The translations under genes and the position numbers were made by a program. Of a stretch of 18,958 nt of DNA, positions 12,684 to 18,893 are shown one piece after another; the first letter of the stretch is position 1; every line of letters starts with the position of its first letter. The DNA comes from Congzhengia sp045635085 (lineage in GTDB: Bacteria; Bacillota; Clostridia; UBA1381; UBA9506): NCBI GenBank assembly GCA_045635085.1, contig JAZRBM010000003.1, forward strand, positions 1-18,958, given 5' to 3'. The notes under the pieces are model-generated. The model was not told where the DNA came from and did no database searches. It saw nothing but the letters and a program-made list of their open reading frames with translations.

Positions 12684-12719
12684 CAAATATACTAAAATGC
12701 GGTTATACGTTCAATAGTT
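12684..12719 (-). promoter_or_regulatory. probable promoter of the 365-aa gene
   Basis: On the minus strand, TTGAAC, 17 bases, TATATT. It is weaker than the cassette promoters and lacks the TGTGG extension. Confidence 0.55.
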
Positions 12720-12830
12720 TTTTTGTGGCGCATGTTGTATGTGGCGCGTGTTGTGTGGCTTTTATGCGGTCTGTTTTTGACGGTCTGTTTTTTGGTTTTC
12801 TTTATATAGGAAGAAAGTCATTTTTTTAGT
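12720..12830. repeat. short direct repeats upstream of the 365-aa promoter
   Basis: GTGGCGC(A/G)TGTTGT occurs twice (near 12,724 and 12,740) and CGGTCTGTTTTT twice (near 12,767 and 12,780). They could be regulator sites; nothing more is visible. Confidence 0.5.
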
Positions 12831-12873
12831 TTACATAATTTATAATTTTATGTGTTTATGTTAACTTGTAATT

Positions 12874-12932
12874 GATACATAACATTGTTATTTTATTGTG
12901 AATTATGCACTAAAATAACGTTGTTATCTATC
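12874..12932. repeat. 22-bp imperfect inverted repeat
   Basis: The arms 12,874-12,895 and 12,911-12,932 match at 19 of 22 positions around a 15-base spacer. The core of each arm is GTTATTTTA/TAAAATAAC. It is big enough for a recombinase or resolvase site or a large operator. Confidence 0.8.
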
Positions 12933-12938
12933 AAAAGT

Positions 12939-13011
12939 TTGTGCAATATTTTACGGGGCGGGGCGGGTGATTTTTTGTTAAAATTTTAACGGAATTGTAT
13001 ATATTGCACAA
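12939..13011. repeat. nested inverted repeats around a G-rich island
   Basis: TTGTGCAATA (12,939-12,948) and TATTGCACAA (13,002-13,011) are perfect 10-bp arms. Between them are GGGGCGGGGCGGG at about 12,955-12,967 and the perfect palindrome GTTAAAATTTTAAC at 12,977-12,990. No gene is present. Confidence 0.8.
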
Positions 13012-13086
13012 TGACGGGGCTATTTTTAAGGATTTTTTGTGCAAAAAGACGAGAGATAGATGCGAGCAGACCCATTCCCCACCCAC

Positions 13087-13103
13087 CTGTATTATATTAC
13101 AAT
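13087..13103 (-). repeat. isolated R element, last copy in the window
   Basis: CTGTATTATATTACAAT. It marks the right-hand limit of the repeat family. Confidence 0.75.
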
Positions 13104-13159
13104 AGGGGCTATATTTTAAGATTCTACCGAAAAATCAAAATGTTAAAATATCAGACTAC

Positions 13160-13209
<50 letters not shown>

Positions 13210-13216
13210 CTCAAAT

Positions 13217-13393
13217 TTACATATGCGATTTCAACTTAATGTCTATCTGTTCATCGCACTTCTGTATTTCTCGGTCATAAACTATTTGAGTAAGCACTGT
13301 TAAATCTTCAACAATAGTATTAACATTAGACAACAAACCTTGCATATCCTTATTAAGTTTCATAACTATTTCAAGTTCATTATTTCCCATCAT
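13217..13393 (-). CDS. small coiled-coil protein, 58 aa
   Basis: This is the last gene of the six-gene minus-strand operon. I place the start at ATG 13,393 because AAGGATGGAAG lies just upstream inside the end of the previous gene; a TTG-initiated frame from 13,417 would add 8 residues, and ATG 13,390 is also possible. The sequence reads MMGNNELEIVMKLNKDMQGL and then heptad-like NVNTIVEDLTVLTQIVYDRE, ending with a charged tail. It resembles the preceding gene in having a helical, Asn/Asp-rich coiled-coil layout, so both may form a helical complex. The coding region overlaps its neighbour by 14 bases. Confidence 0.6.
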   Translation of the reverse strand: MMGNNELEIVMKLNKDMQGLLSNVNTIVEDLTVLTQIVYDREIQKCDEQIDIKLKSHM

Positions 13394-13598
13394 CTTCCAT
13401 CCTTTCTTTTTCGGCAATCATTTCAAAAAATGCTTTTTCAAAAATATCGGTAAGAGTTGAACACCCTTTATGTATTTCATCTGTATAAGGTAACAATACC
13501 TTGACCTTGTTATTGTTGATATAATCCAATATCTGATTCAGATTAGTTGCGATATTTTCAAGAGCATTAACGCCTTTTATAATATCTGTATCATTCAT
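13380..13598 (-). CDS. helical hypothetical protein, 72 aa
   Basis: ATG 13,598 follows GAGGAGGTAGACT, which lies in the coding end of the preceding gene. The product begins MNDTDIIKGVNALENIATNL and contains LTDIFEKAFFEMIAEKERME. It is almost entirely helical, with a hydrophobic heptad pattern in residues 8-30, suggesting oligomerisation. No motif is recognised. It overlaps both neighbours by a few bases, typical of translational coupling. Confidence 0.75.
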   Translation of the reverse strand: MNDTDIIKGVNALENIATNLNQILDYINNNKVKVLLPYTDEIHKGCSTLTDIFEKAFFEMIAEKERMEDDGK

Positions 13599-13779
13599 AG
13601 TCTACCTCCTCATTAAGTGTTTCTAATAAAACTTTATACCCTTTTGTATCTTCTATATTTTCATTATATTCAGTACCTGTAAAAAATGTAATGCTATTTT
13701 TACTTGTAACAATAAACCCATAGATTAATCGCGCAAGTTCTTCATTATTAAGTTGTCTTATCTTATCGCCATTAGTCAT
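13591..13779 (-). CDS. hypothetical protein of the 'MTNGDKIR' type, 62 aa
   Basis: The ATG at 13,779 overlaps the stop of the preceding gene (TAATG). The N-terminus MTNGDKIRQLNNEELARLIY is, from memory, the signature of a very common family of small proteins in Clostridia phages and integrative elements ('MTNGDKIRxMsDEELA'), often with a later Cys pair. Here no Cys remains and the rest reads YGFIVTSKNSITFFTGTEYN followed by an acidic end, so it is a divergent member. The family function is unknown. It ends TGA, showing that TGA is used as a stop in this element. Confidence 0.75.
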   Translation of the reverse strand: MTNGDKIRQLNNEELARLIYGFIVTSKNSITFFTGTEYNENIEDTKGYKVLLETLNEEVDYE

Positions 13780-14318
13780 TAATAATCCTCATCCTCAATA
13801 AAATTTTCATACATGGAAACATCAAAATATTTGTCCATATCAGCACTTGCAAGCGCGAGTTTAATCTCTTCATAATCCTTTGTGCGGATTATAGTTTTAG
13901 GTTCTCTGTTTGGTTGTTTCTTTGAACGTACATCAAGTATATAATATACTGTGGGAGTTTTTGGTCTTGTAGGTAAGCACCGCGCCCAATCATAAATACG
14001 TGCAAGAAATTCCTGCCGTGATTCTTCTCCAAGACCTTCCCAATAAAAGTACATTTTATCTTTTGAAACTTTGCTATACTTCGGAGGATAAATCGGGAAT
14101 TTATATGCTCTTGCAAATCCAAGATACCCCTGCCAATAATTTTCGGGCTTTCTAACCGCTTCTACATTAAATCCAACGTGACCTTCACAACTATAAAGTG
14201 TTCTATAACCTTTACGATTAAGTTCTATCAGAATGTCAATAATGCCATCATCAATAACCTGCTTGACAACATCTTCATCCATCCCTATCAACTGTCCTAA
14301 TTTTTCGTATTTCGTCAT
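13779..14318 (-). CDS. phage/plasmid protein with YSCEGH motif, 179 aa
   Basis: ATG 14,318 follows TTGAGGTGATGTTAA and overlaps the previous gene by 44 bases. The N-terminal part is helical (EKLGQLIGMDEDVVKQVIDD), then LNRKGYRTLYSCEGHVGF. The 'I..LN.KGY.T.ySCeGH' block is a recurring feature of uncharacterised phage and mobile-element proteins, where a Cys, Glu and His side by side suggest a metal or catalytic site. A middle region rich in Tyr, Trp and Pro (FPIYPPKYSKVSKDKMYFYW) and a C-terminal helix follow. It sits in the operon with the amidoligase-like enzyme, so it could act on the same substrate; this is context only. Confidence 0.8.
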   Translation of the reverse strand: MTKYEKLGQLIGMDEDVVKQVIDDGIIDILIELNRKGYRTLYSCEGHVGFNVEAVRKPENYWQGYLGFARAYKFPIYPPKYSKVSKDKMYFYWEGLGEESRQEFLARIYDWARCLPTRPKTPTVYYILDVRSKKQPNREPKTIIRTKDYEEIKLALASADMDKYFDVSMYENFIEDEDY

Positions 14319-14472
14319 TTAACATCACCTCAAATTCTTCTGTCTTACCATTCTCCGCAAATTCATATACCGTTCTTTGATAATTACGTTTTGCAGAACG
14401 TTCTCTCTTTTCTCTATTTTCGCACATAGTCTGCGCTACATACATACTTGGTACAAATCCTACGTTATACAT
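14275..14472 (-). CDS. basic hypothetical protein, 65 aa
   Basis: The ATG at 14,472 overlaps the stop of the amidoligase-like gene (TAATG), with GAGGG just upstream. The product begins MYNVGFVPSMYVAQTMCENR and has a strongly basic stretch (EKRERSAKRNYQRTVYEFAE), then an acidic helix. It is probably helical and binds either nucleic acid or the partner protein. Its last 44 bases overlap the start of the next gene. No family is recognised. Confidence 0.7.
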   Translation of the reverse strand: MYNVGFVPSMYVAQTMCENREKRERSAKRNYQRTVYEFAENGKTEEFEVMLNDEIRKIRTVDRDG

Positions 14473-15500
14473 TATGAAGCCCTCATTATACTATCATAAG
14501 CAACTGTAGCCGTTACTCCTGTGTTTGTAATAGTGCTAATAAGAGTATCAACCGCACCATTATCTACTACTGTAAAAGTATTTGTGTTTTCAATTTCTTC
14601 TTTAATCCTATAATGCCCATCAACACAAACAATATTATAAGCCTTGCAGAATATAGCGCACATCTTACGGCTTGCCTTTTCCGCATTACGAACGTGATTA
14701 ACATTACGTTCTGCGCCTTTTGAAATGTAATGAGTATCAAGTGCCTTAAACATCTTCTTAAATGTCTTTAAGAATGTCATATACTGAATCGCATTAACAA
14801 ATCTCGGCATACGAATTTCAATAGAATAATTGTGCTGAATGTTAATCCAATTTGAATGAGCATCGGGGCAATAAAAGTCTATCGGCTCATTATATTCACC
14901 CCAAGTTCTGCCAAAAATTGATTCTCTCTCTTCATCGGTAAGATAACGAACTATCTTATCAAGTTCAAAAAAGAGTTTTTCATAATCCTTGTAAAGGTCA
15001 CGGAAATTATATCTATTATCAATAAACCCAAAATGAGTATGCAGACCGCACTTATAATGATTAACCTTGAATTTATAATCATCGTTCTTATCCATATACT
15101 CAATACCACCGATAATCTTTGCTAAAGGTTGCTCACTCTCATAAATGGGGCTTTTATATTCTATATCAACTGTGGCATCACTTGTAGCAAGAAATTTATT
15201 ATCAACAAGATAAGCCCTTGCGTGAGTTGAAATACCCATTGACTCTAATTCAAGTGAGATAGAAATATTATCGGCATTTCCCGAACCCACACGAACAGTA
15301 TTCTCTTCGCCATAACCATGAAGATTTCTTTTACCTCTATGGTCGTAACATACCCATACACCATTACGCTGTGCAGGTGTTGTTACTCTTTTACCACCAT
15401 CGGCTTCACAAGTAACTCTACCGCACTCTACACAATGTCCACTTGTAGGGCGACCATTTCTTGACCTCATTGGATTAGTTCTAAAATTTTTGTACTGCAT
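14472..15500 (-). CDS. amidoligase-like enzyme with N-terminal zinc ribbon, 342 aa
   Basis: This is the first gene of the minus-strand operon. ATG 15,500 follows CAAGGAGGGAATGTAGT. Residues 23-54 carry C-x2-C...C-x2-H (CVEC at 23-26, CYDH at 51-54), a likely zinc ribbon. The catalytic region shows ISLELESMG at 81-89, SDATVDIEYKSPI at 107-119, CGLHTHFGF at 151-159 and YSIEIRMPRF at 225-234. Acidic residues on a first strand, D-x-S/T-V...E..SP, G-x-H-x-H and E-x-R are the order seen in the GCS-type 'putative amidoligase' family (Amidoligase_2), which activates a carboxylate with ATP and joins it to an amine. The C-terminus is variable. It shares the motif order with the protein at 11,527-12,624 but has a different zinc module. 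The substrate is unknown. Confidence 0.78.
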   Translation of the reverse strand: MQYKNFRTNPMRSRNGRPTSGHCVECGRVTCEADGGKRVTTPAQRNGVWVCYDHRGKRNLHGYGEENTVRVGSGNADNISISLELESMGISTHARAYLVDNKFLATSDATVDIEYKSPIYESEQPLAKIIGGIEYMDKNDDYKFKVNHYKCGLHTHFGFIDNRYNFRDLYKDYEKLFFELDKIVRYLTDEERESIFGRTWGEYNEPIDFYCPDAHSNWINIQHNYSIEIRMPRFVNAIQYMTFLKTFKKMFKALDTHYISKGAERNVNHVRNAEKASRKMCAIFCKAYNIVCVDGHYRIKEEIENTNTFTVVDNGAVDTLISTITNTGVTATVAYDSIMRAS

Positions 15501-15541
15501 ACTACATTCCCTCCTTGAATAATCAACTTATGTTTTGTCTT

Positions 15542-15555
15542 ATTGACAAGTCAAT
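15542..15555. promoter_or_regulatory. operator-like palindrome ATTGAC-AA-GTCAAT
   Basis: Perfect 6-bp arms lie at the transcription start of the minus-strand operon, overlapping the -10 by two bases. A repressor bound here would shut off the amidoligase operon. Confidence 0.6.
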
Positions 15556-15582
15556 TATATCATACCAATGTTTTAATGTCAA
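15554..15582 (-). promoter_or_regulatory. promoter of the minus-strand operon
   Basis: On the minus strand, TTGACA (15,577-15,582), 17 bases, TATAAT (15,554-15,559) with extended TGA. Confidence 0.9.
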
Positions 15583-15716
15583 TACCTTTTTTGTAAATTT
15601 TGAAATATTTTTGAGGGTTACTTTTCCACCCACAAGTCAATAAGTCTGTCGTTCTTGATTTACGTTATTTCTGTCGGATTTATAGTCATCTAAGAAATAA
15701 TAAGAATATGACTTCG
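15583..15716. other. short spacer with no visible feature
   Basis: I see no gene, repeat or clear terminator for the tRNA array here. Confidence 0.4.
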
Positions 15717-15788
15717 CAGGGGTAGTAGGAATCGAACCTACGAATATATGAGTCAAAGTCATATGCCTTACCGCTTGGCGATACCCCT
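15717..15788 (-). tRNA. tRNA-Gln (anticodon TTG)
   Basis: The minus strand gives AGGGGTA/TACCCCT as acceptor stem, a standard D-arm (GCCAAGCGGTAAGGC), anticodon loop CTTTGAC with TTG, T-arm GTAGG-TTCGATT-CCTAC and discriminator G, as expected for tRNA-Gln. CCA is not encoded. It is the last gene of the minus-strand tRNA array. Confidence 0.92.
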
Positions 15789-15791
15789 ATA

Positions 15792-15862
15792 TTGAGTACC
15801 AAGGATTTGAACCTTGACCTCCACCTTTCTATGGTAGTGTGCTACCATTACACCAATACTCT
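15792..15862 (-). tRNA. tRNA with unusual anticodon loop (reads AGA)
   Basis: Cloverleaf parts are clear: D-arm GTGTAATGGTAGCAC, anticodon stem CTACC/GGTGG, T-arm CAAGG-TTCAAAT-CCTTG and an acceptor of six pairs with an A-A mismatch at the end. The loop reads ATAGAAA, which puts AGA in the anticodon position. AGA would be serine, but there is no long variable arm, so it is not a normal tRNA-Ser. It may be a mutated tRNA, one with altered identity, or a decayed one. The D-arm resembles tRNA-Gly. Confidence 0.7.
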
Positions 15863-16002
15863 TATCAAACATTCATACCTTTGGTTGTTGTTCTATGTCT
15901 GTGTACATCAGACACCCACCCTACACTCACTCTTTATAATACTATCCCTAACAATTATTTCTCTGAATGTTTGTTTCATCACGTTTGCAACCGTAATGAA
16001 AA

Positions 16003-16126
16003 TGTGCGGATAGGGATTTGCACCCTATATGATATGCAGAGAACCAATGGCATCACGGAATCGAACCGTGTCTGCATTTTCTACCATGCCCTTGTAACTA
16101 GTGTCTATCTATTCCGCCACCCGATT
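16003..16126 (-). tRNA. tRNA-like composite, over-long and chimeric
   Basis: The 5' end has a Leu/Ser-type acceptor and D-arm (AATCGGGTGGCGGAATAG), and the 3' end a T-arm (TAGGG-TGCAAAT-CCCTA) with acceptor CCGCACA. These acceptor halves do not pair. A second, nested T-arm (CACGG-TTCGATT-CCGTG) with GGCAT/ATGCC stem lies inside. The 3' half fits better with the orphan 5' fragment at 16,978-17,000 (TGTGCAG), which suggests recombination between two tRNA genes. Confidence 0.5.
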
Positions 16127-16147
16127 AAATCATTCCTTATCCTCCCT
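16103..16147. repeat. 45-base direct repeat, left copy
   Basis: It matches 16,935-16,979 with one mismatch (T at 16,108, C at 16,940). It covers the end of the DUF551-like frame and the 5' part of a tRNA gene. Confidence 0.9.
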
Positions 16148-16348
16148 TTCCTGCGGCTCATATCGCTCCGATAAAGGCATCCATGCTGTTACGCAGTCAA
16201 GTTCTCTTCAGTAGTCTGCACCAGACTCATAAGCCCATTCCCAACCATATTCTTTTGTATATTTTGCTTCGGGATAAACCCCATACATTGTGGATGCTGT
16301 CACTGTTTCATTTTCTTTCGGTAACCCCTCGCTAATGGGAATCCACAT
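16130..16348 (-). pseudogene. DUF551-like C-terminal coding region broken by an in-frame TGA
   Basis: From ATG 16,348 the frame reads MWIPISEGLPKENETV, continues to YGWEWAYESGADY, meets TGA (16,208-16,210) and goes on in the same frame as RELDCVTAWMPLSERYEPQE. The DUF551 family, common in phages, begins 'WI.VsErLPe' and ends 'VthWMPLPEpp', so both ends of one domain lie on either side of the stop. Upstream the frame stays open through VTFCGVPSEVWG, in a different frame from the gene it overlaps, so a frameshift is also likely. TGA is a normal stop elsewhere here and no tRNA reading it is present, so this is probably decay, not recoding. Confidence 0.7.
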
Positions 16349-16788
16349 CCCCCAAACTTCTGACGGAACACCGCAGAAGGTAACTCGTCATGGATAATCT
16401 GTTCCATAGCAACTTTATCAATACTTGTGGTATCTCTTCCTCTCCAATTCCACATATTTTTAATGATATAACTTATTGCATCTTCAAAAGCCTCGGCTAC
16501 TACTGTCGGTGTTATTCCTTCAACGCACTTACCGCCTTTCTGATATGGTGCGTTCCACCAACCTATATTCACATTAGTTGCTATTATATTTTCTATATCA
16601 TCCATTAAAACAGTTCCCGTTCTTGATATATCTGCATAAATAGCATTGAATACATCTCCGTTTGTCGCATTATCGGGTATCGGTGTGCCGTCTATAATAG
16701 AGATTGCCATAACTCCACAATTATCTTCGTAAAAACCTTCTCGTATTTGATTATAATTATTTTCGGGTATATCAATTATCAGTTTCAT
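16300..16788 (-). CDS. phage protein 'MKLIIDIPE' type, 162 aa, probably frameshifted near its end
   Basis: ATG 16,788 follows GTGAGGAATGA. The N-terminus (MKLIIDIPENNYNQIREGFY, then GTPIPDNATNGDVFNAIYAD) is typical of proteins widespread in Clostridia phages, often joined to or followed by a DUF551 domain. The middle is helical (VVAEAFEDAISYIIKNMWNW). The last 25 residues (FRQKFGGCGFPLARGYRKKM) look unnatural, while the overlapping frame gives a good DUF551 start. The original protein was therefore probably longer, with a frameshift around 16,385-16,400, or two overlapping genes exist. It lies between two tRNA-like composites, an unusual place for a coding gene. Confidence 0.7.
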   Translation of the reverse strand: MKLIIDIPENNYNQIREGFYEDNCGVMAISIIDGTPIPDNATNGDVFNAIYADISRTGTVLMDDIENIIATNVNIGWWNAPYQKGGKCVEGITPTVVAEAFEDAISYIIKNMWNWRGRDTTSIDKVAMEQIIHDELPSAVFRQKFGGCGFPLARGYRKKMKQ

Positions 16789-16816
16789 TCATTCCTCACT
16801 TTCTGCCTTATATATT

Positions 16817-16958
16817 TAATCGGGGTAAGGATTTGCACCTTACATGTTTGTCTACAGCTATCCTTTTGACATGCGATAGTCAACACATCTTGTGAGGTTT
16901 GTTATCCAAACGTCCTCTTCCCTCGAACGACTGCGTCTACCTATTCCGCCACCCGATT
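16817..16958 (-). tRNA. tRNA-like composite, about 142 nt, with perfect acceptor stem
   Basis: AATCGGG at the 5' end pairs perfectly with CCCGATT at the 3' end, followed by discriminator A. The D-arm is Leu/Ser-type (TGGCGGAATAGGTAGACGC) and the T-arm is GTAAGG-TGCAAAT-CCTTAC. The middle is about 55 bases longer than in tRNA-Leu and has several small hairpins (CGTTC/GGACG, GTTTG/CAAAC, CTATC/GATAG) but no clear anticodon arm. It could hold an intron, be a decayed tRNA-Leu/Ser, or be a tRNA-like RNA with another role. Confidence 0.5.
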
Positions 16959-16979
16959 AAATCATTCCTTATCCTCCCT
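16935..16979. repeat. 45-base direct repeat, right copy
   Basis: Partner of 16,103-16,147. The segment between repeat starts is 832 bp and holds one tRNA-like gene, the 162-aa gene and the DUF551 remnant. Confidence 0.9.
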
Positions 16980-17000
16980 ACCTATTCCGCCACTGCACAC
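16978..17000 (-). pseudogene. orphan 5' fragment of a tRNA gene
   Basis: GTGTGCAGTGGCGGAATAGG is a tRNA acceptor-plus-D-arm start that stops after 23 bases and runs straight into the 45-base repeat. It lies 2 bases from the tRNA-Leu. Confidence 0.65.
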
Positions 17001-17002
17001 TA

Positions 17003-17087
17003 TGCTCGAAGTGGGACTCGAACCCACACAGGATTGCTCCCCTCGGATTTTAAGTCCGATTCGTCTGCCAATTCCGACATTCGAGCA
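17003..17087 (-). tRNA. tRNA-Leu (anticodon TAA)
   Basis: It has acceptor TGCTCGA/TCGAGCA, D-arm with GGAATTGGCAGAC, anticodon stem TCGGA/TCCGA with loop CTTAAAA (TAA), a long variable arm and T-arm GTGGG-TTCGAGT-CCCAC. The length of 85 nt is normal for tRNA-Leu. The discriminator reads T rather than the usual A, which is odd. It is the first gene of the array. Confidence 0.92.
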
Positions 17088-17111
17088 AATTCAATTTCAA
17101 ACTCTGCGTCT

Positions 17112-17140
17112 ATTATATCACACCTATATATAAATGTCAA
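17112..17140 (-). promoter_or_regulatory. promoter of the tRNA array
   Basis: On the minus strand, TTGACA (17,135-17,140), 17 bases, TATAAT (17,112-17,117) with extended TGA. It starts about 15-20 bases before the tRNA-Leu. Confidence 0.9.
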
Positions 17141-17203
17141 GACCCCTTTTAATTTTTTTGAAAAACCCCTTTTTTTATTATATAGGAAATAAACTCCGTA
17201 GGG

Positions 17204-17232
17204 TTGACATTAGGGTTGCTTTGTGGTATAAT
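17204..17232 (+). promoter_or_regulatory. sigma-A promoter for the 298-aa gene
   Basis: TTGACA at 17,204-17,209, 17 bases, TATAAT at 17,227-17,232 preceded by TGTGG. Confidence 0.9.
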
Positions 17233-17263
17233 ATAGCCAAAGCGTTTTATAGAAAGGCGTGTT

Positions 17264-18160
17264 ATGAATATCAAAGAATTATGTAATGAAACTAACATAG
17301 AATATAATTCAAATCACCCATCTTATTCCTTAAATAAGATAAAGCAGAATTATCTATTGGAAGAAGTCGGGCGCAAAGATTATAGGATTGTTAGAAAATT
17401 AACAAAACAAGAACAGATAACAGGCAAGAAACTCACCCAATGCAAACAGTTATTAGAAGATACGATTTTGGTTCAGTTGTCTTTATCTGACGAAAACACT
17501 ATTCGTGCGGATATGAAGGGGTATTTAGAACTGTTTAATATCGTGAACAGTAAATACCGCTATTTTGCGTATGAGAATATGACCGAGCAGAAGTACAAGA
17601 TTCTTGAAGGGTTCGTTGACCCTAAATGCGAGAACAACACTCTATGTGATTATGTGGACGATGTAAACCCGATTCTGTACCGATTAGTCAAACAAGTGTT
17701 CAAAAAAATGTCGGGGGAGATGTTGCTCTATATTAAGGAACACTTAATGTTTGCGAAGAAGTACATAATACCTACAGAGTCGGGGGGTAGTATAGAGTAT
17801 CTAAAGACCGTGGAGGCAAATAACGACCAAGTGGAAGAGTATATGCGCCTGTTCAGATATTATGCAGACGAAATGGGTGCGCATAATCTTGATAATCTGA
17901 ACAACCGCACCAAGTATAAGATTAAAGCGAAGGTCTGCCGTGAGTTAGGGATTACCTATGCTTATACTGAATATGAATTGATATTGAACCGTGAAGGGTT
18001 ACAAAGTGTTATTGAAGGTCGCCCCGATTTAATTGAGTTAAAAGACAGTTTGAATAAAAACATTATCCACAAATTAAATATGTCGAAGCAAGGTCATTTA
18101 AAAGAATATAGTGTCGAAGATAAAGAACATTGTTCTGATTTCCTTATTAAGGTTCAATAA
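17264..18160 (+). CDS. hypothetical protein, 298 aa
   Basis: ATG 17,264 follows AGAAAGG by 7 bases. The N-terminal 60 residues (MNIKELCNETNIEYNSNHPS, then KIKQNYLLEEVGRKDYRIVR) look like a small helix-turn-helix type module with a basic second part and KLTKQEQ. The rest is helical and charged, with paired Cys at about residues 123 and 128 (DPKCENNTLCDYV), MLLYIKEHLMFAKKY and a C-terminal Lys-rich region. The layout (putative DNA-binding N-terminus plus long helical body) would fit a replication or regulatory protein, but no known motif proves it. It is monocistronic, terminated by the ACCGCTATAAGA-type hairpin. Other genes of this window do not resemble it. Confidence 0.8.
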   Translation: MNIKELCNETNIEYNSNHPSYSLNKIKQNYLLEEVGRKDYRIVRKLTKQEQITGKKLTQCKQLLEDTILVQLSLSDENTIRADMKGYLELFNIVNSKYRYFAYENMTEQKYKILEGFVDPKCENNTLCDYVDDVNPILYRLVKQVFKKMSGEMLLYIKEHLMFAKKYIIPTESGGSIEYLKTVEANNDQVEEYMRLFRYYADEMGAHNLDNLNNRTKYKIKAKVCRELGITYAYTEYELILNREGLQSVIEGRPDLIELKDSLNKNIIHKLNMSKQGHLKEYSVEDKEHCSDFLIKVQ

Positions 18161-18162
18161 TT

Positions 18163-18232
18163 TTTACCGCTATAAGAAGTTCGTAATAATATAATATATA
18201 TATTACAAACTTTTTGTAGCGGTAAATTTTTT
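18163..18232 (+). terminator. long terminator of the 298-aa gene
   Basis: TTTACCGCTA pairs with TAGCGGTAAA across an AT-rich arm, followed by T6. Related in sequence to the terminator at 2034-2095. Confidence 0.85.
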
Positions 18233-18832
18233 ATGGTGTGGTTTTGTGTGGTGGTATTTGTTTGTTATTATTGAACCTGCCCCACCCCACACCCCAAAGC
18301 CCCTTTCTCTTTTCTACCCTTTTCTCTTTCCCATGCAAAAAAATCATTAAAAAATCACGAAATTTCCCAAAAACAAACTATACAATATGCACAATAAATA
18401 TAATAATATATTATATATTTTTATATAATATATAGTTTACATAATAATGTGAAATAATGAAAATCAAAAATTAAAAATATAAAATGTCCTTAAATATATA
18501 TAAATACAGTGATATTTCAATATTTAAATAAATAAACAGATATTAAAATATCAATATAAATAAATAAAGAATCAAATATATATTATAAGGAAATAAATAT
18601 AAAATATTAGAATATATAATATAAATAATCACCATACATAATATAGTATATTAGATATAATTATAATATAGGAAACAGTATATTTATATATTAAAACAAG
18701 ATATAATAAATATATTATAATATATAATTATATATAATATTATATGAGATATAATATATAAAATATTATAATATTTATATTAATATATTATAAGGAGTGC
18801 GGAAAATTAATTATGTAAATTATAAATTGGTA
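18233..18832. other. 600-bp A/T desert without genes
   Basis: After a pyrimidine-rich strip at about 18,270-18,335 (CCCCACCCCACACCCC, then CTTTT repeats), the sequence from about 18,380 to 18,830 is almost only A and T, with many ATATAATAT words. No reading frame with a ribosome binding site is present. It may be a DNA unwinding element or just non-functional spacer. Confidence 0.55.
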
Positions 18833-18861
18833 TTGACATTAAGGGTATAATGTGGTATAAT
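18833..18861 (+). promoter_or_regulatory. sigma-A promoter for the kinase-like gene
   Basis: TTGACA at 18,833-18,838, 17 bases, TATAAT at 18,856-18,861 preceded by TGTGG. A second TATAAT lies inside the spacer. Confidence 0.9.
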
Positions 18862-18893
18862 AGACCGTAGTATATAGAAAGGTAGGGCGTTAT

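Noticed and set aside
16130..16348. TGA as selenocysteine or Trp codon in the DUF551 region
   Set aside because: No SECIS-like hairpin was evident, no tRNA with anticodon TCA is present, and TGA ends genes at 7360 and 13,591.
16817..16958. A group I intron in the tRNA-like composite
   Set aside because: The extra length of about 55 bases is far below the size of a group I intron, and the core helices are not visible.
18380..18830. Small A/T-only open frames in the desert
   Set aside because: No ribosome binding sites and no amino-acid composition of real protein.
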